Both the position numbers and the translations under genes were made by a program. Below, piece after piece: positions 9,723 through 19,032 of a stretch of 64,000 nucleotides of DNA. The first letter of the stretch is position 1. Every line of letters begins with the position of its first letter. Under the pieces are notes generated by a model. It was not told where the DNA came from. It searched no databases and worked only from the letters and a program-made list of their open reading frames with translations. Origin of the DNA: Flavobacterium sp. (lineage in GTDB: Bacteria > Bacteroidota > Bacteroidia > Flavobacteriales > Flavobacteriaceae); the NCBI GenBank assembly GCA_014379405.1, contig JACMLU010000015.1:1-64000 (forward strand), written 5' to 3'.

Positions 9723-10690
9723 TTTCAGCAATTTGTACTCTTTTTGAGGGGAATTACCATTATGGAGTTGCTACACTTTCTAACTCGCTTTACAAACAAG
9801 GTTTTCGCGGAACCATCTATGTTGGCTATCGTGGAGAATTACCCAACTGGGCATTAAAAGGAAAAAAAGAGTCAATTGATAAATGGAAAGAAGCAGTTAC
9901 ATTGACTCCGATTGAAGGAATGCAACTTGTTTTTTTGCCTCTAATCACTAATTATAGCTTAACTAATTACAAGCCCGACTTTATGTTGGAATTATGGGAA
10001 GGTCCCGCAAAAGATGCAGCAGCGCTATTTTATTTTGACCCAGATATTGTTGTTGATGATTCTTGGACTTGTTTCGAACAATGGGTAAATTGTGGCGTTG
10101 CACTTTGCGAAGATATTAACTCTCCTTTTCAAGAATTTCATCCGATTCGGGTTGGATGGAGAAATTATTTTAAAAAACACAATATAGATTTACACTTTAA
10201 AAATCAAATCTATGTCAATGGTGGTTTTGTTGGACTTCTCAAAAAAGACATTTCTTTTTTGAATTTGTGGATTACTCTACAAGAGAGTATGGGGGATGCG
10301 ATAGGAGGTCTTGATAAATCCATTTTTTCAAAACAAAAATACAATTCGACCATATTGAAAATGGAGGGATTTCAGATTTTTGACAAATCAGATCAAGACG
10401 CACTAAACGCAACTATTGAGGCATACAACGGAACTATTAGTTACATCGGTAAAGAAGGGATGGGATTTGGTCCAGGCAAAGCAATCATGTTTCATGCATT
10501 GGGAAGCAACAAACCTTGGAATGTTAATTTTTTACAAAGAGCTTTGCTGGGAAGGTCACCAAAAGTTGTCGACGAATATTATTGGCAGTATGCTGTTCAT
10601 CCTATTTTCGCTCATACTAAAGGCGAAAAAAGCAGAAAAGACATAGCCATAAAGCTTAGTAAGTTTCTAGGAAGGTTTTATAAAGTTTAA
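9719..10690 (+). CDS. Glycosyltransferase-like protein, GT-A fold suspected
   Basis: 323 residues. It opens with ISAICTLFEGNYHYGVATLSNSL and contains ALFYFDPDIVVDD, a DPD triad placed like the DxD motif of GT-A enzymes, followed by a VNGGFVGL segment and a C-terminal MFHALGSNKPWN region. These are features of nucleotide-diphospho-sugar transferases, but I cannot place it in a named family. It is translationally coupled to the gene before it, and the two may act in sequence. Its function rests on motif position and neighbourhood only. Confidence 0.6.
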   Translation: MISAICTLFEGNYHYGVATLSNSLYKQGFRGTIYVGYRGELPNWALKGKKESIDKWKEAVTLTPIEGMQLVFLPLITNYSLTNYKPDFMLELWEGPAKDAAALFYFDPDIVVDDSWTCFEQWVNCGVALCEDINSPFQEFHPIRVGWRNYFKKHNIDLHFKNQIYVNGGFVGLLKKDISFLNLWITLQESMGDAIGGLDKSIFSKQKYNSTILKMEGFQIFDKSDQDALNATIEAYNGTISYIGKEGMGFGPGKAIMFHALGSNKPWNVNFLQRALLGRSPKVVDEYYWQYAVHPIFAHTKGEKSRKDIAIKLSKFLGRFYKV

Positions 10691-10710
10691 TTTTTTATAC
10701 ACAAAATATT

Positions 10711-11796
10711 ATGAATATTCTCTTCATTTGTGGCTCAGCAGAACCTGGTAAAGATGGTGTGGGCGATTACATCCGACGTTTGTGTGGTGAATTATTGCGA
10801 ACTGGACATAAGGCTAAGATTCTTTCTCTTTGCGATAAACATGCAGGTCGTTTTTTTACAGAAATTCAATGGATTGAAGGCAGCCCTGTTACTGTAAGTC
10901 GTATTCCCATTTACAGTTCCTACAATCAACAGTTAGCTTGGACTTTAGAAGTTTTGAATGAAGTACAAGTTGATTGGGTTAGCTTGCAATTTGTACCTTA
11001 TAGTTTTCATACTAAAGGTTTGCCGTTTTGGCTACCTGGATTTTTAAATAAACTTAGAGGAACACATCAATGGCATTTTATGTTTCATGAGTTATGGATA
11101 GGAATAGAGCGAGAAGCAACATTCAAAAAAAAATGTGTTGGGTTTTTACAAAAAAGAATAATTCAAAAACTTAAAGATAGTATTGCCCCAAAAGTGGTGC
11201 ATACGCAATCCAAAATTTATCAGCATTATTTATCTAAAATAGCGATTGAATCTCATTATTTACCGCTTTTTGGTAATGTATCAGTCACTGCTTTCAAGAA
11301 CGAGGAACCTGAATTGGTCAAAATAGTAGTTTTTGCAACCATTCATGACAAGGCACCTTTTGAAGATTTCATTATAGACTTAAAAAAAGAGTTGGAGCAC
11401 CTTCACAAAGAATCAAAATTTGTTTTTATAGGACGTCATGGTGCCATGTTGGGTACTTGGACCAATATCTTGGAACTTTATGCAATTGATTATGAATTAT
11501 TAGGTTCATCTAGCGAGGAAAAAATATCAGAAGTTTTGATAAATAGTGATTATGGGATTTCCTCCACTCCGTACAAAATTTCAGATAAAAGCGGCGTTTT
11601 GGCTGCAATGCGAGAACATCAATTGGCTGTAATAAGTGTGGCTAAACCTTGGATTGACCAAGAGGATGTTTCGGTTTCATTTGATGATATTATTCAGTAT
11701 CGAAAAGAAAAACTAAGATTAATTAAACCGTCCTATACCGGGATGAATAGTTTAAGCAATGTGTGTGATGTTTTCTTGAAATCGATTCACAATTAA
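10711..11796 (+). CDS. Glycosyltransferase, GT4-like
   Basis: 361 residues. The opening MNILFICGSAEPGKDGVGDYIRRLCGELLRTGH is a typical GT-B N-terminal domain with a glycine-rich acceptor loop. The C-terminal half lacks a clear E-x7-E; the corresponding stretch reads KISDKSGVLAAMREHQLAV, a variant found in some GT4-like proteins. It follows the GT-A pair after 20 bases and precedes an acyltransferase by 8 bases, so it is in the same transcription unit. Donor sugar unknown. Confidence 0.72.
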   Translation: MNILFICGSAEPGKDGVGDYIRRLCGELLRTGHKAKILSLCDKHAGRFFTEIQWIEGSPVTVSRIPIYSSYNQQLAWTLEVLNEVQVDWVSLQFVPYSFHTKGLPFWLPGFLNKLRGTHQWHFMFHELWIGIEREATFKKKCVGFLQKRIIQKLKDSIAPKVVHTQSKIYQHYLSKIAIESHYLPLFGNVSVTAFKNEEPELVKIVVFATIHDKAPFEDFIIDLKKELEHLHKESKFVFIGRHGAMLGTWTNILELYAIDYELLGSSSEEKISEVLINSDYGISSTPYKISDKSGVLAAMREHQLAVISVAKPWIDQEDVSVSFDDIIQYRKEKLRLIKPSYTGMNSLSNVCDVFLKSIHN

Positions 11797-11804
11797 ATTT
11801 TTAA

Positions 11805-12875
11805 ATGGTTCAGAAGAGAGTTTTTGGTTTAGATTTTGCTCGAGCAATGGCAATACTTCTCGTTTTAGTATCTCATTTTTTTCAAAATTTTGAGGTTTTA
11901 GGCTTTTTTGGAGTAGAATTGTTTTTTGCCCTAAGTGGGTATCTATTGGGTCAAATAATGTGGAGGATTTTTGACAAAGGGTCTTCTCTTGAAATAGTGT
12001 TTAATTTTTGGCAAAGAAGATGGTTTAGGACGATACCAAATTATTTTTTGTTTTTATTTTTAATGATACCTTTTCATATTTATATAAAAAAGGATCAGAT
12101 AGATTGGTCAGTAATTAGTGAGTATTTCTATTTTGGTCAAAATTTATTAAAAGAATCAAGTGGTTTTTATGGTATATCTTGGAGTTTATGTGTAGAAGAG
12201 TGGTTTTATTTGTTATTTCCAATTCCAATCTTTTTATTCAGAAAATTGGGTTTCAAAAATATAAATGCATTTTGCTTTACCATTCTACTATTTTATGTGT
12301 CGTGTTTTATCGTTAAAAATTATCTTTTAGCATCAGGCATACATAATTTAAGAATGGTAGCATTGGGACGACTAGATTCAATTACATCGGGAGTATTAGT
12401 TGCAGTAATCAAATTAAATTTTGACGAGAAAAAAGCAATTGCATTATCTTTATTGGGTGTGTTATTGTTCGTGTTAAATCTAGGTTTAATGATGTTTTCA
12501 AAAAAGGATTCCAGTGAAAATATTTTGCTCCTTTTCCTAATTCCATTGTCCTTTTCATTTCTGCTCCCAACAATAGAGCGAATAAAATTTCCAGAAAACA
12601 AGTTTCATTTCATAAGGAGTGCAGTTACTAATTTAAGTTTGTGGTCGTATTCCATTTATCTAAGTCACATTCCTATATTATTTACTTTGTATTACTTGAC
12701 AGAGGGCTTGGCAACTAGTTTTTTTATGAAATTATCCGTTAAAGCTTTGGGTTTTGTCCTCACCATTCTTATTTCTAAATGGTTGTTTGTTTATTTCGAA
12801 ACTCCTTTGACAAATAAAAGACCAAAAGAGTTTAAACCAACATCACTTGTTTTTACAAAAAAAATACAATCCTAA
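11805..12875 (+). CDS. Acyltransferase 3 (OafA-like) membrane O-acyltransferase
   Basis: 356 residues with about ten membrane segments. The family signature R-x10-H is visible as Arg13 and His24 in FARAMAILLVLVSH, followed by FGVELFFALSGYLLG, the standard second motif, and SWSLCVEEWFYLLFP. Acyltransferase 3 proteins transfer acyl groups, usually acetyl, to carbohydrate across the inner membrane. There is no SGNH or other periplasmic domain attached. It lies between two GT4 genes with very short gaps and most likely decorates the exopolysaccharide. Confidence 0.88.
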   Translation: MVQKRVFGLDFARAMAILLVLVSHFFQNFEVLGFFGVELFFALSGYLLGQIMWRIFDKGSSLEIVFNFWQRRWFRTIPNYFLFLFLMIPFHIYIKKDQIDWSVISEYFYFGQNLLKESSGFYGISWSLCVEEWFYLLFPIPIFLFRKLGFKNINAFCFTILLFYVSCFIVKNYLLASGIHNLRMVALGRLDSITSGVLVAVIKLNFDEKKAIALSLLGVLLFVLNLGLMMFSKKDSSENILLLFLIPLSFSFLLPTIERIKFPENKFHFIRSAVTNLSLWSYSIYLSHIPILFTLYYLTEGLATSFFMKLSVKALGFVLTILISKWLFVYFETPLTNKRPKEFKPTSLVFTKKIQS

Positions 12876-12881
12876 TTCAAT

Positions 12882-13901
12882 ATGAAGATACTTTTATTCA
12901 GTCATTCGTTTTACCCTAATATTGGTGGTATAGAAAGCATCTCCTTAATGTTGGCCAACAATTTTGACAAGCGGAAAGATGTTTCCGTAATTGTAGTTAC
13001 TCGAACCAAAGAAAAAGGGAGTAAGTTGTTTCCTTTTCAGGTGGTTAGAAATCCGTCATTAAATGACATCACTACTTTGTTAAAATGGTGCGATGTGGTT
13101 TATGAAAACAATCCTTGTTTTGGGATGTCTTGGCCTAATCTTTTAATACGAAAACCTAAAATAGTAGGTTTGCAAACCTGGATTGCTGCTCCAAACGAAA
13201 AGGAAACCTTTCAGCAACGAATAAAAAAAAGAATATTAAGTGATTATAATGTAGTTACGGCTTGCAGTAATAAAATTAAAACTTTCACTTTCAATAAAGC
13301 CATAGTTATAGGAAATCCATACGATTCTAATAATTTTCAACAAAATACGGTAATTAAAAAGTATGATTTTGTATTTGTGGGTCGATTGGTATCCGATAAA
13401 GGAGCAGATATGTGCATTGAATTATTGAATGAGTTGCATAAACTTAACGAAAAAAAATATTCCATGACAATTATTGGTGATGGTCTTGAAATGAAAAAAC
13501 TTAAGGAGTTAGCCAAAACATACAATCTAACGAATGAGATTCGTTTTCTAGGATTTTTGCCAGCAGAGGCTATAGCCAAGGAACTAAATGAGCACCGTTA
13601 TTTGTTGGTTCCTTCACGTTGGGAAGAACCTTTTGGAATTGTGGCGCTTGAAGGTATGGCTTGCGGTTGTATTCCTATAGTATCAGACGGAGGAGGATTA
13701 CCTGATGCGGTTGGAAAAGCTGGTGTAGTGTTTGAACGAAATTCACTTTCTTCATTAGTTGATACAACTATTCAGCTTTTAGATAATGAAGAAAAACAGG
13801 AGAATTTGCGAGAATTTGCGGTAGCACATTTAAGTTTGCACACCGAAAAAATAGTCAGTGAGCGCAACTTTGATGTTATTTCAAATGCCTTGAAACTATG
13901 A
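12882..13901 (+). CDS. Glycosyltransferase family 4
   Basis: 339 residues, complete GT-B enzyme. N-terminal HSFYPNIGGIESISLMLA carries the acceptor-side glycine loop; the C-terminal donor domain has FVGRLVSDKGADMCIELL and PSRWEEPFGIVALEGMACG, a clean E-x7-E motif of retaining GT4 enzymes. It overlaps the next GT gene by four bases (ATGA at 13898). It is probably one of the enzymes building the repeat unit; specificity cannot be read from the sequence. Confidence 0.88.
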   Translation: MKILLFSHSFYPNIGGIESISLMLANNFDKRKDVSVIVVTRTKEKGSKLFPFQVVRNPSLNDITTLLKWCDVVYENNPCFGMSWPNLLIRKPKIVGLQTWIAAPNEKETFQQRIKKRILSDYNVVTACSNKIKTFTFNKAIVIGNPYDSNNFQQNTVIKKYDFVFVGRLVSDKGADMCIELLNELHKLNEKKYSMTIIGDGLEMKKLKELAKTYNLTNEIRFLGFLPAEAIAKELNEHRYLLVPSRWEEPFGIVALEGMACGCIPIVSDGGGLPDAVGKAGVVFERNSLSSLVDTTIQLLDNEEKQENLREFAVAHLSLHTEKIVSERNFDVISNALKL

Positions 13902-15073
13902 AGGTAGTTTATACGGCGCCAAATAGAGCCCACCATTATCGATATGCTTCCAGTTTGAATAAAGCCAACTTTTTATTGGCATTTGTAAGCGGTTTTCCAA
14001 GGCTGAGTCCAAGAGCTAAATTGATTGAACTAAAGCAAAAATTGTATCGTGCCGATATTCTTCAAACCATCTATTTGCTAAGTCTAAAAATGCGTGCATC
14101 CAAAAAAATGAGCGATAATCTGGCTTATTTGGCCAAAATTGAGCAAGATTTTGCCTGTAAAAAATTTCTAAAAGAAGCTGATGTTTTTGTATTCTACAAC
14201 GGTAACGGATTGTCAAGCTGTAATTATGCTAACAAAATTGGAAAAATAACGGTCGTGGAAGTTGTTAATTCCCATGTAGAATATCAAGAAGACTTGTTGC
14301 GGGAAGAACACGAGAGTCTGAATCTTCCTTGGGAACCATTTCATACCAAAGATAAAGAACGTAGAATAAAAGAATATGATGAAGCAGATTACATTTTGCT
14401 TCCCTCAGAATTTGTCAAACAAAGCTTTTTGGCAAAAGGTTTTCAAGAAGAGAAGTTGTTAAAAGTCCCTTATGGCTTTACAATCCCAGTTCAAAAAGGC
14501 AGTAGCCACATAAAAGACGATACAACTTTTAATGTCCTTTATGTAGGTTCAGTATCAGTCCGAAAAGGAATTCGCTATTTGATAGAAGCATTTAAAATGC
14601 TGGAAATACCTAATAAAAAATTAATTATTGTAGGACCCATAGCTCAAATTTCAGGTATTGAAGACATAGATTTTACGGATGATATCGAATTTATTGGAGT
14701 ATTGAAAGGCGCGGATTTAGAGAAGGAGTACCAATTGGCTGATGTTTTTTGTTTACCCACCATTGAAGACGGATATGGTTTAGTTTTAGGAGAGGCATTA
14801 TCTTATGGATTACCTCTAATTACGACCACTAATTCTGGCGGTCTTGATTTGATTTCAGAAGGAATAGAAGGTTTTATTGTACCAATCAGAGATTCGTTGG
14901 CGATTTACGAAAAATTGAAATTGCTTTCATCTAATAGTGAATTGCTGATTAAAATGAAATTAGCAGCACTAGAGAAAACAGCAAGTATGAACGGATGGGA
15001 GGCAAGTGGAAATATTCTCTGTGAACAATTAGAAGCTGTTTATTTAAAACATACAAAGAGTTGGAAAAAATAA
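13898..15073 (+). CDS. Glycosyltransferase family 4
   Basis: 391 residues. The C-terminal donor-binding domain is clear (VLYVGSVSVRKGIRYLIEAFKML, then PTIEDGYGLVLGEALSYGLPLITT with E-x7-E). The N-terminal half is longer and less typical, with HHYRYASSLNKA near the start. It is coupled to the previous gene by an ATGA overlap, and its 3' end overlaps the start of the polymerase-like gene by 13 bases. Retaining GT-B mechanism expected; sugar specificity unknown. Confidence 0.87.
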   Translation: MKVVYTAPNRAHHYRYASSLNKANFLLAFVSGFPRLSPRAKLIELKQKLYRADILQTIYLLSLKMRASKKMSDNLAYLAKIEQDFACKKFLKEADVFVFYNGNGLSSCNYANKIGKITVVEVVNSHVEYQEDLLREEHESLNLPWEPFHTKDKERRIKEYDEADYILLPSEFVKQSFLAKGFQEEKLLKVPYGFTIPVQKGSSHIKDDTTFNVLYVGSVSVRKGIRYLIEAFKMLEIPNKKLIIVGPIAQISGIEDIDFTDDIEFIGVLKGADLEKEYQLADVFCLPTIEDGYGLVLGEALSYGLPLITTTNSGGLDLISEGIEGFIVPIRDSLAIYEKLKLLSSNSELLIKMKLAALEKTASMNGWEASGNILCEQLEAVYLKHTKSWKK

Positions 15074-16365
15074 CAAATCAGGAAGCAAAGGCAAGAAAAT
15101 TGATTTATGCCTTATTAGTACTACTTGTTTTTGAAGGTGTATTAAGAAAAACATTTCCGTTTTTGGGCATTGCAATCTTTTTTTTAAAGGATATTTTGTG
15201 TTTGATAGGATTGTATTTTATTATAAATACAAAACTTTCAGCCACATCTCAAAAAACTGCACGAGTATTCAAGGCAGCGATTATTTTGATCTATCCCTTG
15301 CTGCTATATAATTTATTTATAGATCCCATATTGATTGTATGGGGAGGAAAATTATATCTCTTGTATTTTGTTATTGCTGTCTTGATGACGATAGCATTTC
15401 CGCCAGATTATAAAAATAGATTTTTATTTTTTTCAAATCTTTTTGCAATATTAATTGTGACAACAGTTCTCACCGGAATTTTGCAATTAAATTTACCTTC
15501 AGCACATTGGTTGAATAGATCTGTGGGAGGGGAATCATTAGAAAATTTTAGTGCTGCAGGGCAATTAAGGATAAGTTCAACGTTCTCTTTTACAGCTCAA
15601 TATTCCTTTTTTTTGGTTTTTGCTTGTGCCGTTTTTCTAGCTTTTTTCTTTATAAACGTTAAAAATAAAAATAGTACTGTGTTGTTCTTTTTGATTCAAG
15701 CAGGAACATTTTTGTTGCTAATGGTTGGAGGGTTTAGTACTGGAGGAAGATCAGCAGTATTAGGAATTGTAACAATAATAGTAATTGGGTTTGTTTGTAT
15801 TGGATTGAATAATCTCTTTTTTGCTATCAAAAAAATAATTATCCCTGTACTACTTTTTTTGTTTGTTTTTCCTATTATAAAAATTTGGAAACCAGAATAT
15901 TTTGCAGCCTATACCGAAAGAAGTAGTGGAACTAATAATGATGGAATCTTGGATAGAGTCTTGGAACCATTTGTCCAGCTTACGAGCAGTTCCTATTTTG
16001 GACATGGTTTGGGTGTAATGACTAACGGTTCAGATCAAGTTAGTTCCTATGCAGCTTCCATTCGGAATTCCGGTTTCTGGACAGAAACCGATTTTAGTAC
16101 CATTGTTTGGGAAGGAGGTCTGTATTTAACAGTTGTTTGGTATGGTTTTCGACTGTTCGTGATTTTTACCGCATTTAGAATTTTACTTTCCATAAAAAAC
16201 AAAGATTTTTATAGTGCTGCGGCTTTTCTGTTTGCTTATGTACTTGTCCAGGGATTAATAGGAACATTGACAATTCAACCTCCAATAGCGATTTATTTTT
16301 GGTTTTGTTTTGGAGCAATAATTTGTATACAAAAATTTGATGAGTACGACTCCCAACTACATTAA
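15061..16365 (+). CDS. Wzy-like O-antigen polymerase/ligase family membrane protein
   Basis: 434 residues with roughly eleven hydrophobic helices and one larger loop after the middle (about residues 280-350, including LDRVLEPFVQLTSSSYFGHGLGVMTNG), which fits the periplasmic loop of the Wzy/WaaL family. It would join flipped repeat units in the periplasm. The likely start is TTG at 15061, overlapping the previous gene; no in-frame ATG lies close enough. It is the only polymerase candidate in the locus. Its TAA stop at 16363-16365 lies inside the left arm of a palindromic element, so the present C-terminus may have been set by that insertion. Confidence 0.78.
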   Translation: MEKITNQEAKARKLIYALLVLLVFEGVLRKTFPFLGIAIFFLKDILCLIGLYFIINTKLSATSQKTARVFKAAIILIYPLLLYNLFIDPILIVWGGKLYLLYFVIAVLMTIAFPPDYKNRFLFFSNLFAILIVTTVLTGILQLNLPSAHWLNRSVGGESLENFSAAGQLRISSTFSFTAQYSFFLVFACAVFLAFFFINVKNKNSTVLFFLIQAGTFLLLMVGGFSTGGRSAVLGIVTIIVIGFVCIGLNNLFFAIKKIIIPVLLFLFVFPIIKIWKPEYFAAYTERSSGTNNDGILDRVLEPFVQLTSSSYFGHGLGVMTNGSDQVSSYAASIRNSGFWTETDFSTIVWEGGLYLTVVWYGFRLFVIFTAFRILLSIKNKDFYSAAAFLFAYVLVQGLIGTLTIQPPIAIYFWFCFGAIICIQKFDEYDSQLH

Positions 16366-16570
16366 CCTATTGGGTGCAATTATTAAATTTTGAAAAAAAG
16401 AAAAATTGAAACACATAGAATCATAGAAAAAAAGAGTTGCATAGCCCAATTCGAGGGTTCACATAGCCTATGGTTTTCTTTAATAAAGTGAAACGTCTTT
16501 CAAAAATTTTAAAAACTATGTTTCTATGTGTTTAAAAAATAGACAAGTTGAATTACACCCAATAGGTTAA
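16362..16570. repeat. Nested inverted-repeat (MITE-like) element
   Basis: About 209 bases bounded by 20-base inverted repeats with one mismatch: 16362-16381 (TTAACCTATTGGGTGCAATT) and 16551-16570. A second, inner inverted repeat of 18 bases with one mismatch sits at 16409-16426 (AAACACATAGAATCATAG) and 16516-16533. The centre holds a short CATAG/CTATG palindrome. There is no coding potential. The structure suggests a non-autonomous mobile or extragenic palindromic element that could fold into a long RNA hairpin. It interrupts an otherwise tightly packed operon between the polymerase and the next glycosyltransferase. Confidence 0.8.
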
Positions 16571-16675
16571 ATTAATAAAAAAATACATGAATAATAAAAT
16601 CGCCAAATTCCAAATCAGAAACTGGATAGAACAATGGCTATACCATATTCCACAAAAAACAAATCTAATCTTCAA

Positions 16676-17860
16676 ATGAAAAACAATAATTTAAACATTG
16701 CTATTGTAGTATCACATCCTATACAACACTTTTGTCCGCAATACATAAGTTTGAGTAAGTTTCCAAACGCAAATGTCAAGGTTTTTTTTGCATCTATGCT
16801 GGGTTACAAACGCTATTTTGACGAGAATTTCGGTAATGAAATTGTATGGAATAATTTGCGTATTGATGAGTTTAAGCATGTATTTATGAATGAGGATAAA
16901 GTTTTACCGGGTGATAAAAATCTGGAAGCCCCAACTCTTGAATATGAACTAGAAGCTTTTCAACCTGATGCGATTATAACATATGGCTACTTTCAAAAAT
17001 TTCAGAGAGCCTGTCATAAATGGGCCAATAGTAAAGGTGTTCCGCTTGTTTATATAACAGACGCTGAAAACAGACAGCATCGCGAATGGTATAAAAACTT
17101 TGTCAAATTTTTTGCTTTAAGATGGTATTTTAAAAAGATAGATTACTTTTTTACAGTTGGTAATGCCAATGAGGATTATTATAAATTGTATGGGGTAAAT
17201 CCTAAATCATTTATCCGGATGCATTATCCTATTGATATAGAAGTGTACAATAAGATATTTGAGGAAAAAGAATTTCACAGAAAAACCATTCGAGAAAAAT
17301 TCGGAATTCCTCAGGACACATTTGTAATCAGTGTCGTTGGTAAATTGGTAGAATGGAAAAATCAATCGCATTTGATTGATTTATTGGACAACTTGGAAAG
17401 TAAAGGTAAAAAAGCACATGTAATTATTTTAGGCACAGGCACTACATTGGAAGAATTAAAAACCAAAGCTGCTAAACTAAAATCAAATGTGGTTCATTTT
17501 GCCGGCTTTGTAGATCCAATAGATTTACCCAAATATTATGCGGCCAGTGATTTGTATTTGCATCCAGCTAGAATAGAACCGCATTCATTAGCCATTAGTG
17601 AAGCCATTTTTATGGGATTGCCAGTTGTTTTAAGTGATAAATGCGGGAGTTATGGAGAGAATGATGACGTTCAAGAAGGGAAAAATGGGTATGTGTATCC
17701 ATTTGGTAATATTGAAGAAATGTCTACAAAGGTCACAAAGTTAATGGAAGAAAAAGTGTTGCATAAAAAGTTTAGTAATTATTCGGTTAAAATTTCCAGA
17801 GTTTTTCAAAAAAGGGCTCATAGTAAATGTCTTGAGGATTTGATAAAAAGAATTAAATAA
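16676..17860 (+). CDS. Glycosyltransferase family 4
   Basis: About 394 residues from the ATG at 16676; an ATG at 16634 would add a 14-residue tail unlike the family. The N-terminus IAIVVSHPIQHFCPQY is typical of a GT4 subgroup found in polysaccharide loci. The donor domain shows VVGKLVEWKNQSHLIDLL and PARIEPHSLAISEAIFMG with both glutamates. It is the first gene after the palindromic element and resumes the series of glycosyltransferases. Sugar specificity unknown. Confidence 0.85.
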   Translation: MKNNNLNIAIVVSHPIQHFCPQYISLSKFPNANVKVFFASMLGYKRYFDENFGNEIVWNNLRIDEFKHVFMNEDKVLPGDKNLEAPTLEYELEAFQPDAIITYGYFQKFQRACHKWANSKGVPLVYITDAENRQHREWYKNFVKFFALRWYFKKIDYFFTVGNANEDYYKLYGVNPKSFIRMHYPIDIEVYNKIFEEKEFHRKTIREKFGIPQDTFVISVVGKLVEWKNQSHLIDLLDNLESKGKKAHVIILGTGTTLEELKTKAAKLKSNVVHFAGFVDPIDLPKYYAASDLYLHPARIEPHSLAISEAIFMGLPVVLSDKCGSYGENDDVQEGKNGYVYPFGNIEEMSTKVTKLMEEKVLHKKFSNYSVKISRVFQKRAHSKCLEDLIKRIK

Positions 17861-17871
17861 AACAGATAGAA

Positions 17872-19032
17872 ATGCAAATAGTTTTATTTACCCATCCTGA
17901 TTTTTTAGGGTCTCAAAGTATGCCACGTTATGCAAATATGTTATTGAACGGAATGCAAGAAAGGGGACACGAGGTAGTCGTTTGGACTCCTAAACCTCGA
18001 TTTTACAAACTGTCTTTGATGAGATCCTGGAAAAAATGGCTTGGCTATATCGATCAATATTTTGTATTCCCACTAGAGGTAAAATTAAAACTGCGCAACT
18101 GTTCAATTGATACCCTTTTTGTATTTGCAGATCAGGCCTTGGGGCCTTGGGTGCCTTTGGTAAAAAACAGAAAACATATTGTACATAGTCATGATTTTTT
18201 GGCTTTGAAATCGGCATTGGGAACTATTCCAGAAAATCCAACATCTTTTACAGGCAAGCAATATCAAAATTATATCAGGAACGGTTTTTCAAAAGGGAAG
18301 TATTTTATTTCCATTTCTAAAAAAACGCAAGAAGATTTACATGAATTACATCGAGGAAAAATTGTAAGTTCAGTAGTCTGTTACAACGGTTTAAGTCGTC
18401 CTTTTCATTCTTTATCTCCAGTAGTGTCTCGCGGTTTATTGGAAACTAAGTTAAATATCCCATTGTCAAATGGTTATATTATGCACATCGGTGGAAATCA
18501 GTACTATAAAAACAGAATAGGAGTAATAGAAATTTACGAGACTTGGCGTAGTATGTATAATTCAACAACACCTTTAGTTTTGATTGGTGAAAAACCCTCG
18601 GATGAATTGGCTATCCTTCGTCAGAAATCACTTTTCAAGGAGGATATTCATTTCGTAACTGACTTATCCGATGACTATATCAACAGTGCTTATTCAGGGG
18701 CGAGTTGTTTGTTGTTTCCGTCCTTGGACGAAGGTTTTGGCTGGCCCATTATTGAAGCAATGGCTTCCGGATGCCCCGTCATAACTACGAATAAGGCTCC
18801 AATGAATGAAGTAGGCGGAAAGGCAGCTTATTATATTGACAAAAAACCAAAAGATGCAGCACATTGGCAACAATGGAAAGAGGATGCAGCAAATGTATTA
18901 GAAAAAGTTATATCACTGGATACATTACAACTAACAAAGGCGATTGAAAAATCTTTTAAACAATCTCAAAAATTTACTACGGAATACTCCTTAAATACTA
19001 TTGAAGCCATGTATAAAGAAATAATTGTATGA
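17872..19032 (+). CDS. Glycosyltransferase family 4
   Basis: 386 residues. GT-B fold with N-terminal FTHPDFLGSQSMPRYANMLLNGMQERGH and donor domain motif PSLDEGFGWPIIEAMASGCPVITT (E-x7-E intact). ISISKKTQEDL in the linker is common in mannosyl/rhamnosyl-type GT4 enzymes, but that does not fix the donor. It starts 11 bases after the previous gene and overlaps the next by four bases, so it is in the same transcript. Confidence 0.88.
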   Translation: MQIVLFTHPDFLGSQSMPRYANMLLNGMQERGHEVVVWTPKPRFYKLSLMRSWKKWLGYIDQYFVFPLEVKLKLRNCSIDTLFVFADQALGPWVPLVKNRKHIVHSHDFLALKSALGTIPENPTSFTGKQYQNYIRNGFSKGKYFISISKKTQEDLHELHRGKIVSSVVCYNGLSRPFHSLSPVVSRGLLETKLNIPLSNGYIMHIGGNQYYKNRIGVIEIYETWRSMYNSTTPLVLIGEKPSDELAILRQKSLFKEDIHFVTDLSDDYINSAYSGASCLLFPSLDEGFGWPIIEAMASGCPVITTNKAPMNEVGGKAAYYIDKKPKDAAHWQQWKEDAANVLEKVISLDTLQLTKAIEKSFKQSQKFTTEYSLNTIEAMYKEIIV

